Shown here: in pieces, positions 26,877 through 38,280 of the stretch
Position numbering within the stretch: position 1 is the stretch's first letter
Layout: every line of letters begins with the position of its first letter
From: Daphnia pulex
Taxonomy: Eukaryota; Arthropoda; Branchiopoda; Diplostraca; Daphniidae
Assembly (NCBI RefSeq): GCF_021134715.1
Contig: NC_060026.1
Location: 2,728,001-2,792,000 of the forward strand
Length of the DNA: 64,000 nt
Direction: 5' to 3'
Notes under the pieces: model-generated
The model's database searches: none
What the model was told of the DNA's origin: nothing
Seen by the model: only the letters and a program-made list of their open reading frames with translations
Program-made: the position numbers and the translations under genes

Positions 26877-29800
26877 AAAATTTCGAAAATTTAAATGGCA
26901 AATCATCTCTCTTACATCATCATCATCATCTTTAAAGGCTATGGAACGTAAGAAAACAGTAAAGCATCAAACACACTCGAGGAAAAGAAAGAATGAAAAA
27001 TAGGAAAAATCATTACACAATTTTTCTGAGAAATACTTGAAAACAAAGTAATAAAACAAAATTAGTAATGGGATGACGCAAGCGAAGCAGCAATGTTAAC
27101 ATAAAGAAATGAAATCAACTTTTTTTTTCTGTTTTCCTCTTTAATTTTTTAAAAATGAAAAAAAATTCCTTTTTGCCAACCGTTGATTGTATAATTTCCC
27201 GCTCCATGTAATAATAATAATAAGAATTAATAAGAATTAATTAATAATGATCATAATAAAAATAATGGAAAAAAAAAAGAAAAACAGCAACAACACATAC
27301 ACACACACACACACATGACAACACACACACACACGTTGATGTTACTAAAGTTCAATTTGTGCCACTGTTCAAAAAATTTCAAATTAAACAAAAATTACAA
27401 CAAAAAAAAGAATTTTTAAAAAATTATCCCTTATTGCCCGGCTCCCGTTGTGTGTGTACACGGAGGGTATATAGGTGGGTGTGTGTCGTCGTGGACTCGT
27501 GTAATTTTTTGTCCACCCCAATTTTTTTTTTATAATATAAAAAGAATTAAAAGAAATTCCCCCCAAAAAAGTTTCCTCTCCACTTTTTTCCATCAAACGA
27601 TATGCTCGCGTTTATATATTTTCAATGCCATATGTTTGTTTTGATTTTTAAAATTCATCCATTTTTTTTTTATTGGAAATTTCTTCGAATTTTCTCGAGT
27701 GGAGAAAAGAAAATTTTGTCAAATGGGCAAACAAAAAAAAACAAACCAAGAAAAATGTTTTTGTTATTTGATTTGTTCGATCGAAGAATTTGCTATTGAA
27801 AGGAAAGAAAAAGAAAAAAGTTGAAATGGTGGCGAAAAAAAAAATAAAAATATACCTCTTTGTGTTTCATCAGTTTGTGATTTTAAATTAATTCGATTTA
27901 AAATTTAAAAAAGGAGATGAATTTTTATTTGAAAAACTTTTTTAATTTACCGAAAATTTTTCAACTATTCCTTTTGTCAACTTGTGTAAATATCTACTTA
28001 AATGAAACGAATAAATATCTAAAATAACATCAAATAAAAATTCTGGGGGACAGGGGGGTGGATTGTTGCGCAGTACATACAATCACAGTGAGTGTAGCCC
28101 GGAGCGAGTGAATAGTTTGTGAGTTGGCAATTAAAACTTTATATTTCCGACAAAGTTTACTATTGTTATTGTACACATTTATATAGGAGTCAACTTTGAA
28201 GGAAATGAAAAACTTCCCCCCCTCTGTGTGTGTATACTATATAGTCAACTATTTAAATGATGTAATATTCATTTGACACAAAGACGTCACACACGACACA
28301 CAAATGACTCTGCTGGATTATTTTTCTTTTCTTACTGATATTATTTAAATATTTACCGGGCTAGATTTTATATAGACTCAATGGAGATTGCGCCGAGTGT
28401 AGTTGGTGTATTTATATGAAGAGGGCATTAATTATTCATGATTAGACTTTGGACATATATATATAACAGCAGCAGGGCCGGGCAGCAGCAGCCGTCTAAT
28501 ATATCCCAGGGTCGCCCAGGGTTCTCGTTTTCAACAACAGCTGTCGAGGACACACTGTCTGGTTCAATAATGATGTTATTAAAATTAAATGTAGATTTTC
28601 CCATCGATTTTTCTGATCATTTTGAACTAACTAAGAGAGGGGGAGGGGAGAGAAATGAACTGGAAAGCAGAGCTCTGCTGGCCAAGTTCGATCACATTTG
28701 AAACTTGACTATTTCGATTACATCAGAGTAGCAGCAGAGAGTTACGGGGTTCAAGTTTCCCAGGTGATGGAGATCCTTCCCCCCTATCCCGTTAAGGATT
28801 ATACACAGGATTGGATGGGAGAAAAATGCCGAGTAAATGATCAAGTTTTAGATCTAATGGTATCCCGTCCGCTAATCAACTGATGCTGTAAATCAGTCCG
28901 AGTTCATTGTTCTCCCCGGTCGGCTGTTTTTCAATTAGTAACAGACAGCGCGTGAACTCATTCCGTTCTCGATCAATATCCGGCGGCTCTCTCTCTCTAG
29001 CTCTTATATAGGACGCGTTTTGATTCCTAATGGGCTTCGTTAATTCCTTGTTAAAACAGCATGTTCGCAATTGCAGATTTAATCAGAAATTTATAGAAAA
29101 TTAAGTTCAAAGTAATACAAATCCCAGAGTCGGTGATGATGAGCTTCGGGAACCAAAACATTTATATGGAAGGAGGAGAGATTGAATTTCACGAAACTCG
29201 CATCGAATTGCGCATCTGAACGAACATGGTTGTTGAATTATTTTTTTGTTTTTACTGGTGCTAATGAAGACCGCTAGATGGCTACGAATTTTCATTAAAT
29301 TCCAAACGAATTAATTATTTTGAACGCCGGAGGCCATTTGTCGATTCTAGGAAACCATTTTTAAAACATTTATTTGATTAAATGCGGAAATGTACAAATT
29401 TAAGGTTACGCCACATGTGAGTAAGCGGATATCCGGTCACAGCAACAATCAATACAAATCAACTGACAATTACATCACGTATAAGTAACCAAGGCTTTTT
29501 TTGCCACGTAACACAACGCTCAGTCCCATTTACCGATGAAATCACCTGGAAAAGAATGCTGTTGCTGCAGGCTATATTTAGTTCCGGCGGATGAAAAGCG
29601 GATGAGAAGAATCACGAGCAGTTGCTGGGTCAGCGCATTGTTTATGGATTTCCATGATGGACACGTAATATAGGTACGATCGATATGTTCAATAGTGACA
29701 CGTACTATACTATACAACTGCGCGGGCAGTGTAGCCAATAATCATATCAGCGAGCTTGTATAAATTCGTAGATTTTCTCAACTGTTTCTCAACCGGAAAT

Positions 29801-31008
29801 TTCGGGAAATGCAAATGAGAATTCTTGCGACGATTAATTACGGCCGAGTTGATTGAACGTCAAGGGCTATATATACTTAATTATAATAAGTGACTCTCGA
29901 GTAGACGGACCAAACTCTACTCTCTATATATATGTATATACACATATAATATAGAGCTATAGGGTAATAACTCTCTCGCTCGTATATTGATCGATACCTA
30001 ATTACCGGAGAGTACTTTGATATAGGCCTTGGGAGAAGAAGAAGAAGACTTGACGTCGTGAATTACACGCAAGGAGAGAGCCCAAAACAAATTAATCAAC
30101 CAGTTCTAGTATATTAACGTCAAACAATCTCATTTATTATTTATCTTTCAATCTCCCCTTCCCCTTTTTGTTCTTGGAAAGGATTTAATTATATAACCTA
30201 CTTTTTGGATTTTCAATTAGAAATGATTTGGCACGCGGAGATTAAGTTTAGAAGGCCATGAATAATTTGTTTAGTTTTGATAGCCTTTCCTCTTCTATCG
30301 ATTTCTCTCTGCCTGAAATGATTACATCCCCCATCCCAGTTTTCTACGTTTTATAAAATGGTTACCCTTCCTCCGTCATTATCGTTTTTCATTTTATTCT
30401 TCCTTTGTTTTTTCAGTATTAGACGAGTTTAGACATGGCTGAAGATGGGGGCGGTTTATTGTTATTACGAATGTTAACGTTTCATCGGTTACTTTTCGTA
30501 CTCACCTTCAATTTTTTGGAATAAGGTAATTATGACTTATGAATATATATCAATACAATTAGTTCCAAATAACGGTATGCCTATGTTACAAGGATAACTT
30601 TGTGCATTTCAATACCGGAAAAACGACTTTGTGTCTGTTAAAGTTTAAAAATAGAAATTGTGTCTACGTTCGTACTTAAAATCCTCCCAGTTGAGTGAGA
30701 CACGTGTTTGACATTACACACCTTTATTATCTACTACTACTAGGCTGTTATATTTCCCGGTTGCAAGGCTGAAAAAATTTAAATGCAAATAAAAACCGCT
30801 ATAAGGCGTAAGGTACATTCCATCAGGCCCCATCCCCCTTTCATCCACAATAGTTAACGAAGTGGAAATTCGCGGTAGTTAACCGATAAACTGATGCATG
30901 TCGAGCTAAAAATAGAAACTGGAGAAAAAAAAGGTCGTTATCTTTAACACGAATTCAGTGACAAACGGAAATGCACAAGAGTTTATATAAAGAACTGGCC
31001 CTCGTTGA
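26877..31008. other. Non-coding region between TOX and the collagen-like gene
   Basis: The first about 1.2 kb is AT-rich with (AC)n at 27295-27335 and is probably TOX 3'UTR. The rest has no supportable gene. Open frames such as the one near 28438-28701 lack splice-supported continuation or domain similarity. The region has several ATG-rich AT stretches and short palindromes such as the TATATATATG stretch near 29925-29945. It may hold regulatory DNA. Confidence 0.45.
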
Positions 31009-31024
31009 ATGGATGACCATTTCA
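30981..31024 (+). promoter_or_regulatory. Core promoter of the collagen-like gene
   Basis: A strong TATA box, TTTATATAAAG, starts at about 30984. A TTCACT initiator-like site lies at 31021-31026. If this TATA is used, transcription would start at about 31014-31024, which favours the second in-frame ATG (31045) over the first (31009). Confidence 0.5.
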
Positions 31025-33653
31025 CTCCGCATCATCTGAAAAAGATGTTGTCGCCTTATTTCTTGTTGCTGTTCACTTGCTTATTCTTATTCTACTTTCA
31101 TACCTATTTTTCAGTCCAAAAACATGCGACTCATCGGAAACCCAGGAGTTTACATCCAGGTATTACCACCGATTTCAATTTCTGTTTGAATTAATTAAAA
31201 AAATTAATTAATTAGATGTTTTTTCTTTTCATCCTCTCAGAAGTTGATCCTGTGGACGGAAGCGGCGGAATATCTAAGCGAGAAATAGCCGAAGCTCATG
31301 GTCCTCCAGTGTCATTCTTCCCGGAAGATTTTGCAGATCCCAATCACGGTGGCTACCATTGGGAGATTTCGAATATTGGCGCGATTTCTTATTAATCTAC
31401 ATACGTTTCACTTGTTTTTCATGATGAACTGTTAAGGCGCATTTGATGTTGCCTCGTTTCGTAGCCATCCGCTGTACGATCCTTGGAGCAAAGCTTCGAG
31501 ATACATCAATCATCAACTGCGATTCATCAAGACAAAATTTGTTCCTCTCATACCTGGACCACCTGGTAGGCTTTTAAAATTGCATTTCAAATAAATAGTT
31601 GAATTTTTAATTTAACTTCCTGTTTTCTTATGAAGGACCGCAAGGTCCACCTGGAATAAACGGACCAACTGGACCACAGGGGTATAATGGTAGGCTAAGA
31701 CGTTTAATGTTTGCGAAATTTGAATCAAAATTTTTATTACGAAATTTCTTTTTGAATTGAAAGGATCTGCTGGACCTACTGGACCACCTGGTCCTATAGG
31801 AATGATTGGAAATCCGGGTGCCAACGGTGCCAACGGAGCGAATGGTGTAAACGGTGAGTCCTAATTCATTTAGACAACAACTAAATTAATGAATTTGGTG
31901 CTGTAATGGTCACAAGGTGTTTCCGGAGCGAACGGAAACCCTGGTCCAGCCGGATTAAGTGGATCTCCGGGGACAAATGGAGTGCCTGGGGCAGCGGGAC
32001 CAGCCGGAGCAGCGGGCAACGGAAGCTCATCGTCTTCCTCTTCCGGCGGCGGTGGTGGCGGTGGAGGGGGTGGCAATGGAACGGGTGGCGGCGGAGGCGG
32101 CGGAGGAGGCCGCTCTTTCTTCTCGGATGATGATCTATCATCAGATCTTTTCAATCACAATCATGTCCACAATAACGGTAATAATAAATTTTGGGAGGGT
32201 TTTTATTATTTTACCTTATTTCGTGTTCAATCATCTTCCATAATTTTATGTAGGTCAGAGGTACCAGCACCAAATTGTTAAACGAGAAGACCCTAAAGAA
32301 TCTGAAGGGTACCCTTGGTACTTTTCTTCGAGATATATTAGCGAAAAAATCCGATTGGTTACCAAATACATCTCAGTTGCACCTGGGCCACCCGGTAATA
32401 GCTACAATTAAATTTATTTTGATTTGCCATTGAATGGTTTTATTTGCGTCTACAAGGCCCTGAAGGAATGCCTGGACCAGATGGGCCGCCGGGACCGAGA
32501 GGTAATGAATCGATCCACCATTTTTCCATTCGGGTTTTTATTTGGTGTCTGTTAAGGTCCTAATGGCGTGACTGGGCCGACTGGATTAGTTGGAACGACT
32601 GGTCCAAAGGGAGCGAATGGCACTGATGGAAAAGTCGGCCAAAAGGGCATTGACGGTATTAACGGAACAGCCGGAGTACCCGGAGCACCTGGTGCGAATG
32701 GAACATCCGGTAAGTTATCAAAGTTGTATGTTGGATAAAATAGAATTTGATTTCATCTTTTATGGGGAAAAAAGGTACGAATGGTGCGAATGGAACAGCT
32801 GGACCACCCGGAGCACCCGGCGGTGGTGGTTCCTCATCTTCCTCATCTTCAGGTGGTGGTGGAGGTGGTGGAGGAGGAGGACGATCTTTTCGTCTTTACC
32901 CCTTGGAATACGACAGGAAACCAATGGGCCCACCTTCGCCCTATGAGGACAATTCTCTTAGTAAAAAGTTCTTTTATTTGTTAGTCATTTGGTCTTATAA
33001 TGTCGATTATCCACAGGTACAATGGACCGACTATTTGAACGAGGAGAAAGAGCTATTGTTGATATATTTAGGCAACATTCTGGATTGGATCCTTTCTACC
33101 AAGCAGGACATTATATTGGCAACAAACTGAGATTTTTCCAATACTATTTCCCACTCACAGGGCCAGCTGGTATGAAAATCTAATATTTTTAATGTGATTT
33201 GCTTTTTTTTTTCGATTCTGAAAATGTTCTATTTAGGACCTAAGGGGCCTCCTGGAATTCCTGGATTAATGGGGCCACAAGGGCCAGCTGGATATGATGG
33301 ACCACCAGGTTTGAATGCATTAGAGATAAATCTATGCAAACAGACATAAATCAATATTTTAATTTTGGGGGTAATAATTGACAGGTCCTACAGGGCCAGC
33401 TGGCCCACCTGGTCCAAACGGACCTCCTGGAAATGACGGTATTCCTGGCGTGCCTGGTGTCAGTGGAACTAATGGATCGCCAGGGCCAAGTGGGATTCCT
33501 GGATCAGATGGTGTTCCGGGCGTTCCAGGCGTTCCAGGTCCGGCTGGAACACCTGGAGCTGGTGGCGGATCGTCTTCGTCTTCTTCCAGCGGCGGAGGAG
33601 GAGGTGGTGGTGGTGGCGGCCGTTCTTTACATTTGCCACATATTCCAGTCTAA
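31009..33653 (+). CDS. Collagen-like secreted or membrane-anchored protein with three repeated modules
   Basis: Thirteen exons, almost all with phase-1 introns that split a Gly codon: 31009-31159, 31241-31348, 31437-31565, 31636-31689, 31764-31853, 31917-32177, 32254-32394, 32457-32501, 32557-32709, 32775-32960, 33017-33169, 33237-33308 and 33385-33653; 603 residues. The N-terminus has a hydrophobic segment ([20 protein letters not shown]), either a signal peptide from Met 31045 or a type II anchor preceded by KK from Met 31009. Three modules follow. Each has an aromatic/basic stretch (consensus YI...LRF...Y...GPxG), a short Gly-X-Y region, and a Ser7-Gly10-Arg-Ser tail. Asn-Gly-Ala and GPPGPxG triplets dominate, and the collagen parts are short and interrupted. 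The donor of exon 2 (GTGGCT) is weak. An extracellular matrix or cuticle role is inferred only. Confidence 0.8.
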
Positions 33654-34379
33654 AGTTCATTTAAAGACTTCAATTAATTCGTTCAAAATTTTATTATTTA
33701 TTTAAATAACTCAAACGTTTGTTTTTAAATTATTCGCTCAGATACAGTTTATGTTACTCTTTAAGATTTATGAAAAACATATATTTTGATCAATCATGTC
33801 TTGTTATTTCAGGTAAAAATACTAGTATTATTATTATTCTTATTTTCTTCTTATTAATCTTTAATTAGAACTAAAAAGAAAGTGAATGAATTAAAACAAA
33901 ATAATGCGGGCTTTTTATTGGCGAACTAACTGGCTAGAAAATTGGCAACATCACACAATCTAAACAAGTAAACAACAATAATGGCCGCCTCAAATCATGC
34001 TCAAATCGCGTTCTAAAAATATTTGTTCGAAAGAAGAAAAGTGCTTAGTTTCTTGTTTTCTTTGAATATCAAGAATTGTGTAGAAGGGAGATAACTTGTG
34101 TCACAAAGATTAGCTACAAAATGCAAATTTGAGCGTACGATAAGCAGGGAATTAACTAAATAAATGTGAAAGAAAAGTAAGCTTGACTGAACTTCACGAC
34201 TTTTTCTACGGCATTGGAGTTCTATGACAGAACAAGTGTCATGCTAGACAGGATGGCCTTTGGTTCAATGTCCTGCTAAAGAGAATTAGGCCAATATAAT
34301 GTACACCTACCTGGAGCAACTAGTAGCCAACTACTTTCAAGTTTCAATAGCCTGTCATTGTCATAAAATTAAGAAAACA
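33654..34379. other. AT-rich spacer after the collagen-like gene
   Basis: Contains the presumed 3'UTR of the collagen-like gene. No coding exon or clear repeat was seen. Confidence 0.4.
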
Positions 34380-35100
34380 TTTATTCTGCTCATACCTGGA
34401 CCACCTGGTAGCTACTTTATTGCTTCTAATTAGTTATACATTTCATTTTGCTAATCTCTTGCCGTTTTATCAAGGCCCGCCTGGTCAACCTGGATTAAAC
34501 AGACCAATTGAACATCCTTGGTTATGATGGTAGGTCCATGATGGTTTCTCTCCGCTGTTGAAACAAAATTATTAATTCATCTCTTTATTAGGACCTGCTG
34601 GATCGCCTGGCCCTGTAGGAATGATTGGAATGCCGGGTGCTTAAGGGGTTATAACGGGATGAATGGTGTGAACGGTAAGTCCTCATATTTTCACGAAGCA
34701 ATTGATACACACAGGCACTAAATTCCGGCTTACTATTGATATTTCTATCTTCTTCTATCTTCCTCTGTTTCTCTCACAAGGTGTTAATGGAATGAAGGGA
34801 AATCCTGGTCCAGCCGGAGCTAGTGGGATTCCGGGGAAGAATGGATTACCCGGTACGGCGGGAGCACCTGGAGCAGCGGGCAGTGGAAGCTCATCATCCT
34901 CTTCTTCCAGCGGCGGTGGTGGAGGTGGTGGGACCAATGGCACGGTTGGCGGCGGTTGCGGAGGCCGCTCTCTTGACTGGAAGCATCAACATCAAATTGT
35001 TAAACGAGAAGAACCAGACCCCGAAGACTGTGAAGAGGATCCTTGGTACTTTTCATCATTTCATTCTCATACCTCGATGATTGGGCATAAAATAAGGTAA
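34380..35100 (+). pseudogene. Degenerate partial copy of the collagen-like gene
   Basis: Exon by exon this matches exons 3-7 of the upstream gene. A fragment ending in LIPGPPG with the same GTAG donor is at 34388-34408. A copy of exon 4 (34476-34529) is frameshifted and hits a stop. A copy of exon 5 (34592-34674) reads GSPGPVGMIGMPGA and then a stop. An exon-6-like block (34782-34978) keeps the Ser8-Gly7 linker and GGRS. It then runs without an intron into exon-7-like sequence (HQIVKREEPDPEDCEEDPWY) and stops at 35098-35100. The segment corresponding to [12 protein letters not shown] is missing from the junction and appears inverted at 35162-35233. Two independent breaks and no promoter argue for a pseudogene, although the 34702-35100 part is still open. 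Confidence 0.75.
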
Positions 35101-35161
35101 AATAATTAAAACCCCGAAAAATGTATTATTAACGTTATTGTGGATATGATTGTGATTGAAA

Positions 35162-35233
35162 AGATCATCATCCGAGAAGAATGAGCGGCCTCTTCCTCCG
35201 CCATTGCTACCCCCTTCACCTCCACCGCCACTT
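35162..35233 (-). repeat. Inverted fragment of collagen-like exon 6
   Basis: Read on the minus strand, this 72-bp piece encodes a Gly-rich run and then [12 protein letters not shown]. That matches the end of exon 6 of the intact gene (about 32048-32140), including the identical stretch TTCTTCTCGGATGATGATCT. It lies in opposite orientation just after the degenerate copy, which lacks exactly this segment. A local inversion during the duplication explains it. Confidence 0.75.
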
Positions 35234-35532
35234 GAAAGTCACGAGAAACATTACGTAAAACTGGCATGCTGTGGTGTAGAGGTTGGGTGAGAATTACACG
35301 TGTTTCATCATTTTCAAAGCAGGTACAATAGCCGCAAGGCTTAAGAGGAGGGGTGAGAAAAAGTCGTAGAAAAGGCGAGAGAAAAGGCGAACGAAAGTAT
35401 TCAAGTGAGCACCTTTGACATGGGTAAATTATCTGTTTTTACATCAAGTTATGTATCAATTTCTATTTAATTTTTATTTGTTAACATGTCAGTTATTGAA
35501 TATGAGTGTTCAAATTATTTATTGTCTAGATG

Positions 35533-35567
35533 TATAAAAGGAGAGAGAAAATGTGAAAGATATCAGT
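35533..35567 (+). promoter_or_regulatory. TATA-initiator core promoter, cassette copy 2
   Basis: TATAAAAGG starts at 35533 and the TCAGT initiator has its A at 35565, a spacing of 32 bases as in arthropod TATA/Inr promoters. It precedes a first exon with ATGG and a GTAAAT donor at 35648. Confidence 0.6.
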
Positions 35568-36098
35568 CAAGATCTCCGACGCGACATCAACTGCAGCGCA
35601 TTATTGGTCAACAGCTGCATTCTTCATTGTATTATCAGTTCGCAATCATGGGTAAATATTCTATTCGTTTTTTTTACATGGAGTTTTGTATAAATTTTTT
35701 TAAATATGTGAATTTGATAGTTACCATCGAAAAAATTGGATGTTCACTTTCGAAGGTCACGGAGATCATTACGTAAAACTGTCAATGCGGTGGTGTAGAG
35801 GTTGGGTGAGAACGGGAAGTGTTTGCTTCATTATCAAACAGGTACAATAGCCGCAAGGCTCAGCCATTTGGTATTCATTTTTATATTCGGTTTTTGTAGA
35901 CCCATCCCCAGCAACGACAACCTAAAGAAGGAAAGGCCAGTTTGTATTTCCTTCACGCTCGAAGGTCACGGAGATCTTAACGTAAAACGTGTCATGCGAC
36001 GGGGGAGAGGTTGGGTGAGGACGACACGTGTTGCATCATTATCAAGCAGGTACAATAGCCGCAAGGCTTAAGAGTGGGGTCAGGGTGAGAAAAAGTCG

Positions 36099-36133
36099 TA
36101 TAAAAGGAGAGAGAAAAGGCGTTTGAAATCAGT
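36099..36133 (+). promoter_or_regulatory. TATA-initiator core promoter, cassette copy 3
   Basis: TATAAAAGG starts at 36099 and TCAGT has its A at 36131, again 32 bases apart. The core is intact although the start codon of the exon it drives has mutated to ATA at about 36188. Confidence 0.6.
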
Positions 36134-36187
36134 TGAGTGAGGATCTCCGACACGGCAACAACTGCTGTGCTCTATTTGTCACTAAAT

Positions 36188-37560
36188 CGCAATCATAAGT
36201 AAATATTCTGTTACTTGTGTTTTTGTATTAATTTCTATTGTTTTTTGTCAGTTATTATTGCATATTTATGTTCAAATTATTTATTGTCTAGTCAATTATG
36301 GCGTTGTGCTGCTGTTGGTTGTTGTCCTCAAATACTACACCACCAAGACTACAATTTATGCTGCCCGAGCTGCATCACCAAAGAGCCCTAGTACTACATC
36401 GTGATTCCATTTTTTTTAAGCAACATCCATTTGGTATTAATTTTATTATTGTTTGTTGCAGACCCATCCCCAGCAACGTCAACCTGCAGAAGGAAAGGCC
36501 AGTTTGTATGTCGTTCAGAAGGTCACGGAGATCATTACGTAAAACTGTCAATGCGCAACAACCGGATGTTACACTACCAAGGCCGCTGAGTATTACACCA
36601 CAACCTATGATGTCCCGAACTACTACACCGAAGCCTCAAAGTATAATTCTGCCTCGAGTTACACCACCAAGAAGCGGAGTACTACACCACCAAGGCAGCG
36701 GAGTACTACACCACCAAGGCAGCGGAGTACTACACCACCAAGGCAGCGGAGTACTACACCACCAAGGCAGCGGAGTACTACACCACCAAGGCAGCGGAGT
36801 ACTACACCACCAAGGCAGCGGAGTACTACACCACCAAGGCAGCGGAGTACTACACCACCAAGGCAGCGGAGTACTACACCACCAAGGCAGCGGAGTACTA
36901 CACCACCAAGGCAGCGGAGTACTACACCACCAAGGCAGCGGAGTACTACACCACCAAGGCAGCGGAGTACTACACCACTGCGTATGCTGCCCCAGCCTTT
37001 TAGTCCGTTCCCAGTTACTACACCGAGGCTCCAGCTTATTACGCCACAACGTGGTCAAAAACTACACCGAAGCGCCCAAGTACTGCTCTGCCCCGAATTA
37101 CTTCACACGGTTGCTCCTTCGTACTACGTTGGACCGAAATGCTATTCTGAGGCTCCAGTTTACTTCACTACAACTTAAGCTGCACCTTGCTACACCTAGC
37201 TAATACATCAAGGCACCCAAGTACTACATCGACGAGTCCGCATGTTGCACTACAACCCACGCTGCCCTCAGCTACCATACCGAGGCTCCGCTCCAATACC
37301 GATGCTTCCAAGTACTACACAACCATGGCACTCGATCTACTGCACCGAAGTTGCGAAGTATTCCACTGCCCAGAGTTACTACACCGCCAAAGCACCTGAA
37401 TGTTACATCACTACATTCGCTTCTCCAGTTTACTACAGGGAGGTTTTACATACCAGAGCCGAAATTTCTAATTTATCTTGTGTTCATAATTGTTGGTCAT
37501 ATCTCAATAGTTACTAGCGACTGGGAATCGTTGTTGATCTGAAATGAGAAAATAAATTTT
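36188..37560 (+). pseudogene. Broken gene for a Tyr-rich YYTTKAAE-repeat secreted protein
   Basis: After the 36099 promoter, the first exon has ATA instead of ATG. The second exon (from 36292) encodes a hydrophobic signal-like stretch (NYGVVLLLVVVL) followed by KYYTTKT and a stop. A further exon starts at about 36462 after TTGTTGCAG (ADPSPATSTCRRKGQFVC). The main body encodes Tyr-rich motifs such as YYTTTYDVPNYYTEA, SYYVGPKCYSEAPVYFTTT and YTAKAPECYITTFASPVYY, but these lie in different frames separated by single-base indels (for example at about 36672) and stops (a TAG at about 37001). An AATAAA is near 37551. Similar repeat proteins are known from water fleas, where a cuticle or egg-case role is only presumed. 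At least five disruptions make a functional product unlikely. Confidence 0.65.
36660..36976 (+). repeat. 24-bp minisatellite encoding EYYTTKAA
   Basis: About 12 essentially identical 24-bp units (GCAGCGGAGTACTACACCAC plus CAAG) from 36684 to 36971, with a 23-bp variant unit before them. In the ancestral frame each unit encodes the octapeptide EYYTTKAA. Because 24 is divisible by three, several other frames are also open through the whole array and give artefactual long open frames on both strands. The near identity of units inside a decayed gene points to recent homogenisation. Confidence 0.9.
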
Positions 37561-37955
37561 ATAATGGTAACTATCTTCTACGAAATCTCTTAACACGACA
37601 TATTTCTGGTGCTTGGACGAACTTATTTTCAGGGTAAGTAACGAAAGAAACGTATTGGTTAGTGTTAACTCTAAATTTTTTAATTCATTTTTAACTTAAG
37701 TTGGCGTAATAAAAGAGTTGCAGATAATGTTGGATTCTTCATAGAAATTTCGAGTATGGAAATAAGTACTTGGAAGTATGTAACAAGTCACTTGCCAAAA
37801 CTTATATGTAACGTATAAATTTTCCCATTTTGTTACAAGTGTCAAGAGACAACAAAAAACTTCAAAAGGAATTGCTTTATTGTCCCACCTCCACCCACAA
37901 TTCCACCACATTTTACAGTCACATACACACATACATATACATACACTTAAGTTAA

Positions 37956-38280
37956 CCCGTTAGCTGCCACGCCATACAACCCGTAGGTTGCTCTCTACTA
38001 CTCTACGCGCCACGTCTGAAGGATCCATGACCAAAGTGGGACTTGCCATTGCTGACAAGTCCGGGCTGACACGGTGACAGGAGAAGATGGAATGCACGCC
38101 TCTAGAATCCATCACCGTATCGACAAGGGGGAAGTCCCTATGGTGCACTGCCTAACGGGGCCTTTCGGCGAATCTGGGGCTGGTGCGACTGTCCGACCCC
38201 GCGGCATGTAAACCACGAGACCGAACAGCACGGCCCGTGCTAAAGAGCTAGGGGAGAACAAAGGCGTGGCAGCCAACGGG
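37956..38280. mobile_element. Non-autonomous piggyBac-like element (MITE)
   Basis: A 325-bp block flanked on both sides by TTAA (37952-37955 and 38281-38284), the target of piggyBac transposases. Its ends are inverted: the left end is CCCGTTAGCTGCCACGCC (37956-37973) and the right end is GGCGTGGCAGCCAACGGG (38263-38280), matching at 17 of 18 positions. The interior is GC-richer than its surroundings and carries no transposase; the only open frame (38112-38360, minus) runs across the right end. The CCC/GGG termini next to TTAA fit the piggyBac superfamily. Confidence 0.85.

Larger units (their letters stand above)
35234..36190 (+). repeat. Tandem repeated promoter/first-exon cassettes
   Basis: At least three diverged copies of one cassette, beginning near 35237, 35746 and 35961, with a partial fourth at 36519. 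Shared blocks are a GGTCACGGAGATCxTxACGTAAAA core, GTAGAGGTTGGGTGAG, CAGGTACAATAGCCGCAAGG and, in copies with a promoter, TATAAAAGGAGAGAGAAAA followed by a TCAGT initiator. One first exon retains ATGG followed by a GTAAAT donor (35648-35653). In the copy at about 36188 the ATG has become ATA. These look like remnants of repeated unequal crossing-over. Confidence 0.7.

Noticed and set aside
31870-32154. Pro-rich minus-strand open frame
   Set aside because: Antisense of the Gly-rich collagen-like exon 6. The similar frame at 34755-34943 is antisense of the pseudocopy.
36660-36976. Regular direct repeats resembling a CRISPR array
   Set aside because: The units are contiguous without spacers, encode an in-frame octapeptide, and lie in an animal genome.
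36636-37058. Minus-strand open frame with WWCSTPLP repeats
   Set aside because: Antisense shadow of the same minisatellite; it starts and ends in unrelated sequence.
36298-37203. Long plus-strand open frame with GSGVLHHQ repeats (301 codons)
   Set aside because: It is an alternative frame of the 24-bp EYYTTKAA minisatellite. Flanking residues do not resemble a protein family and the Tyr-rich frame is clearly the ancestral one.
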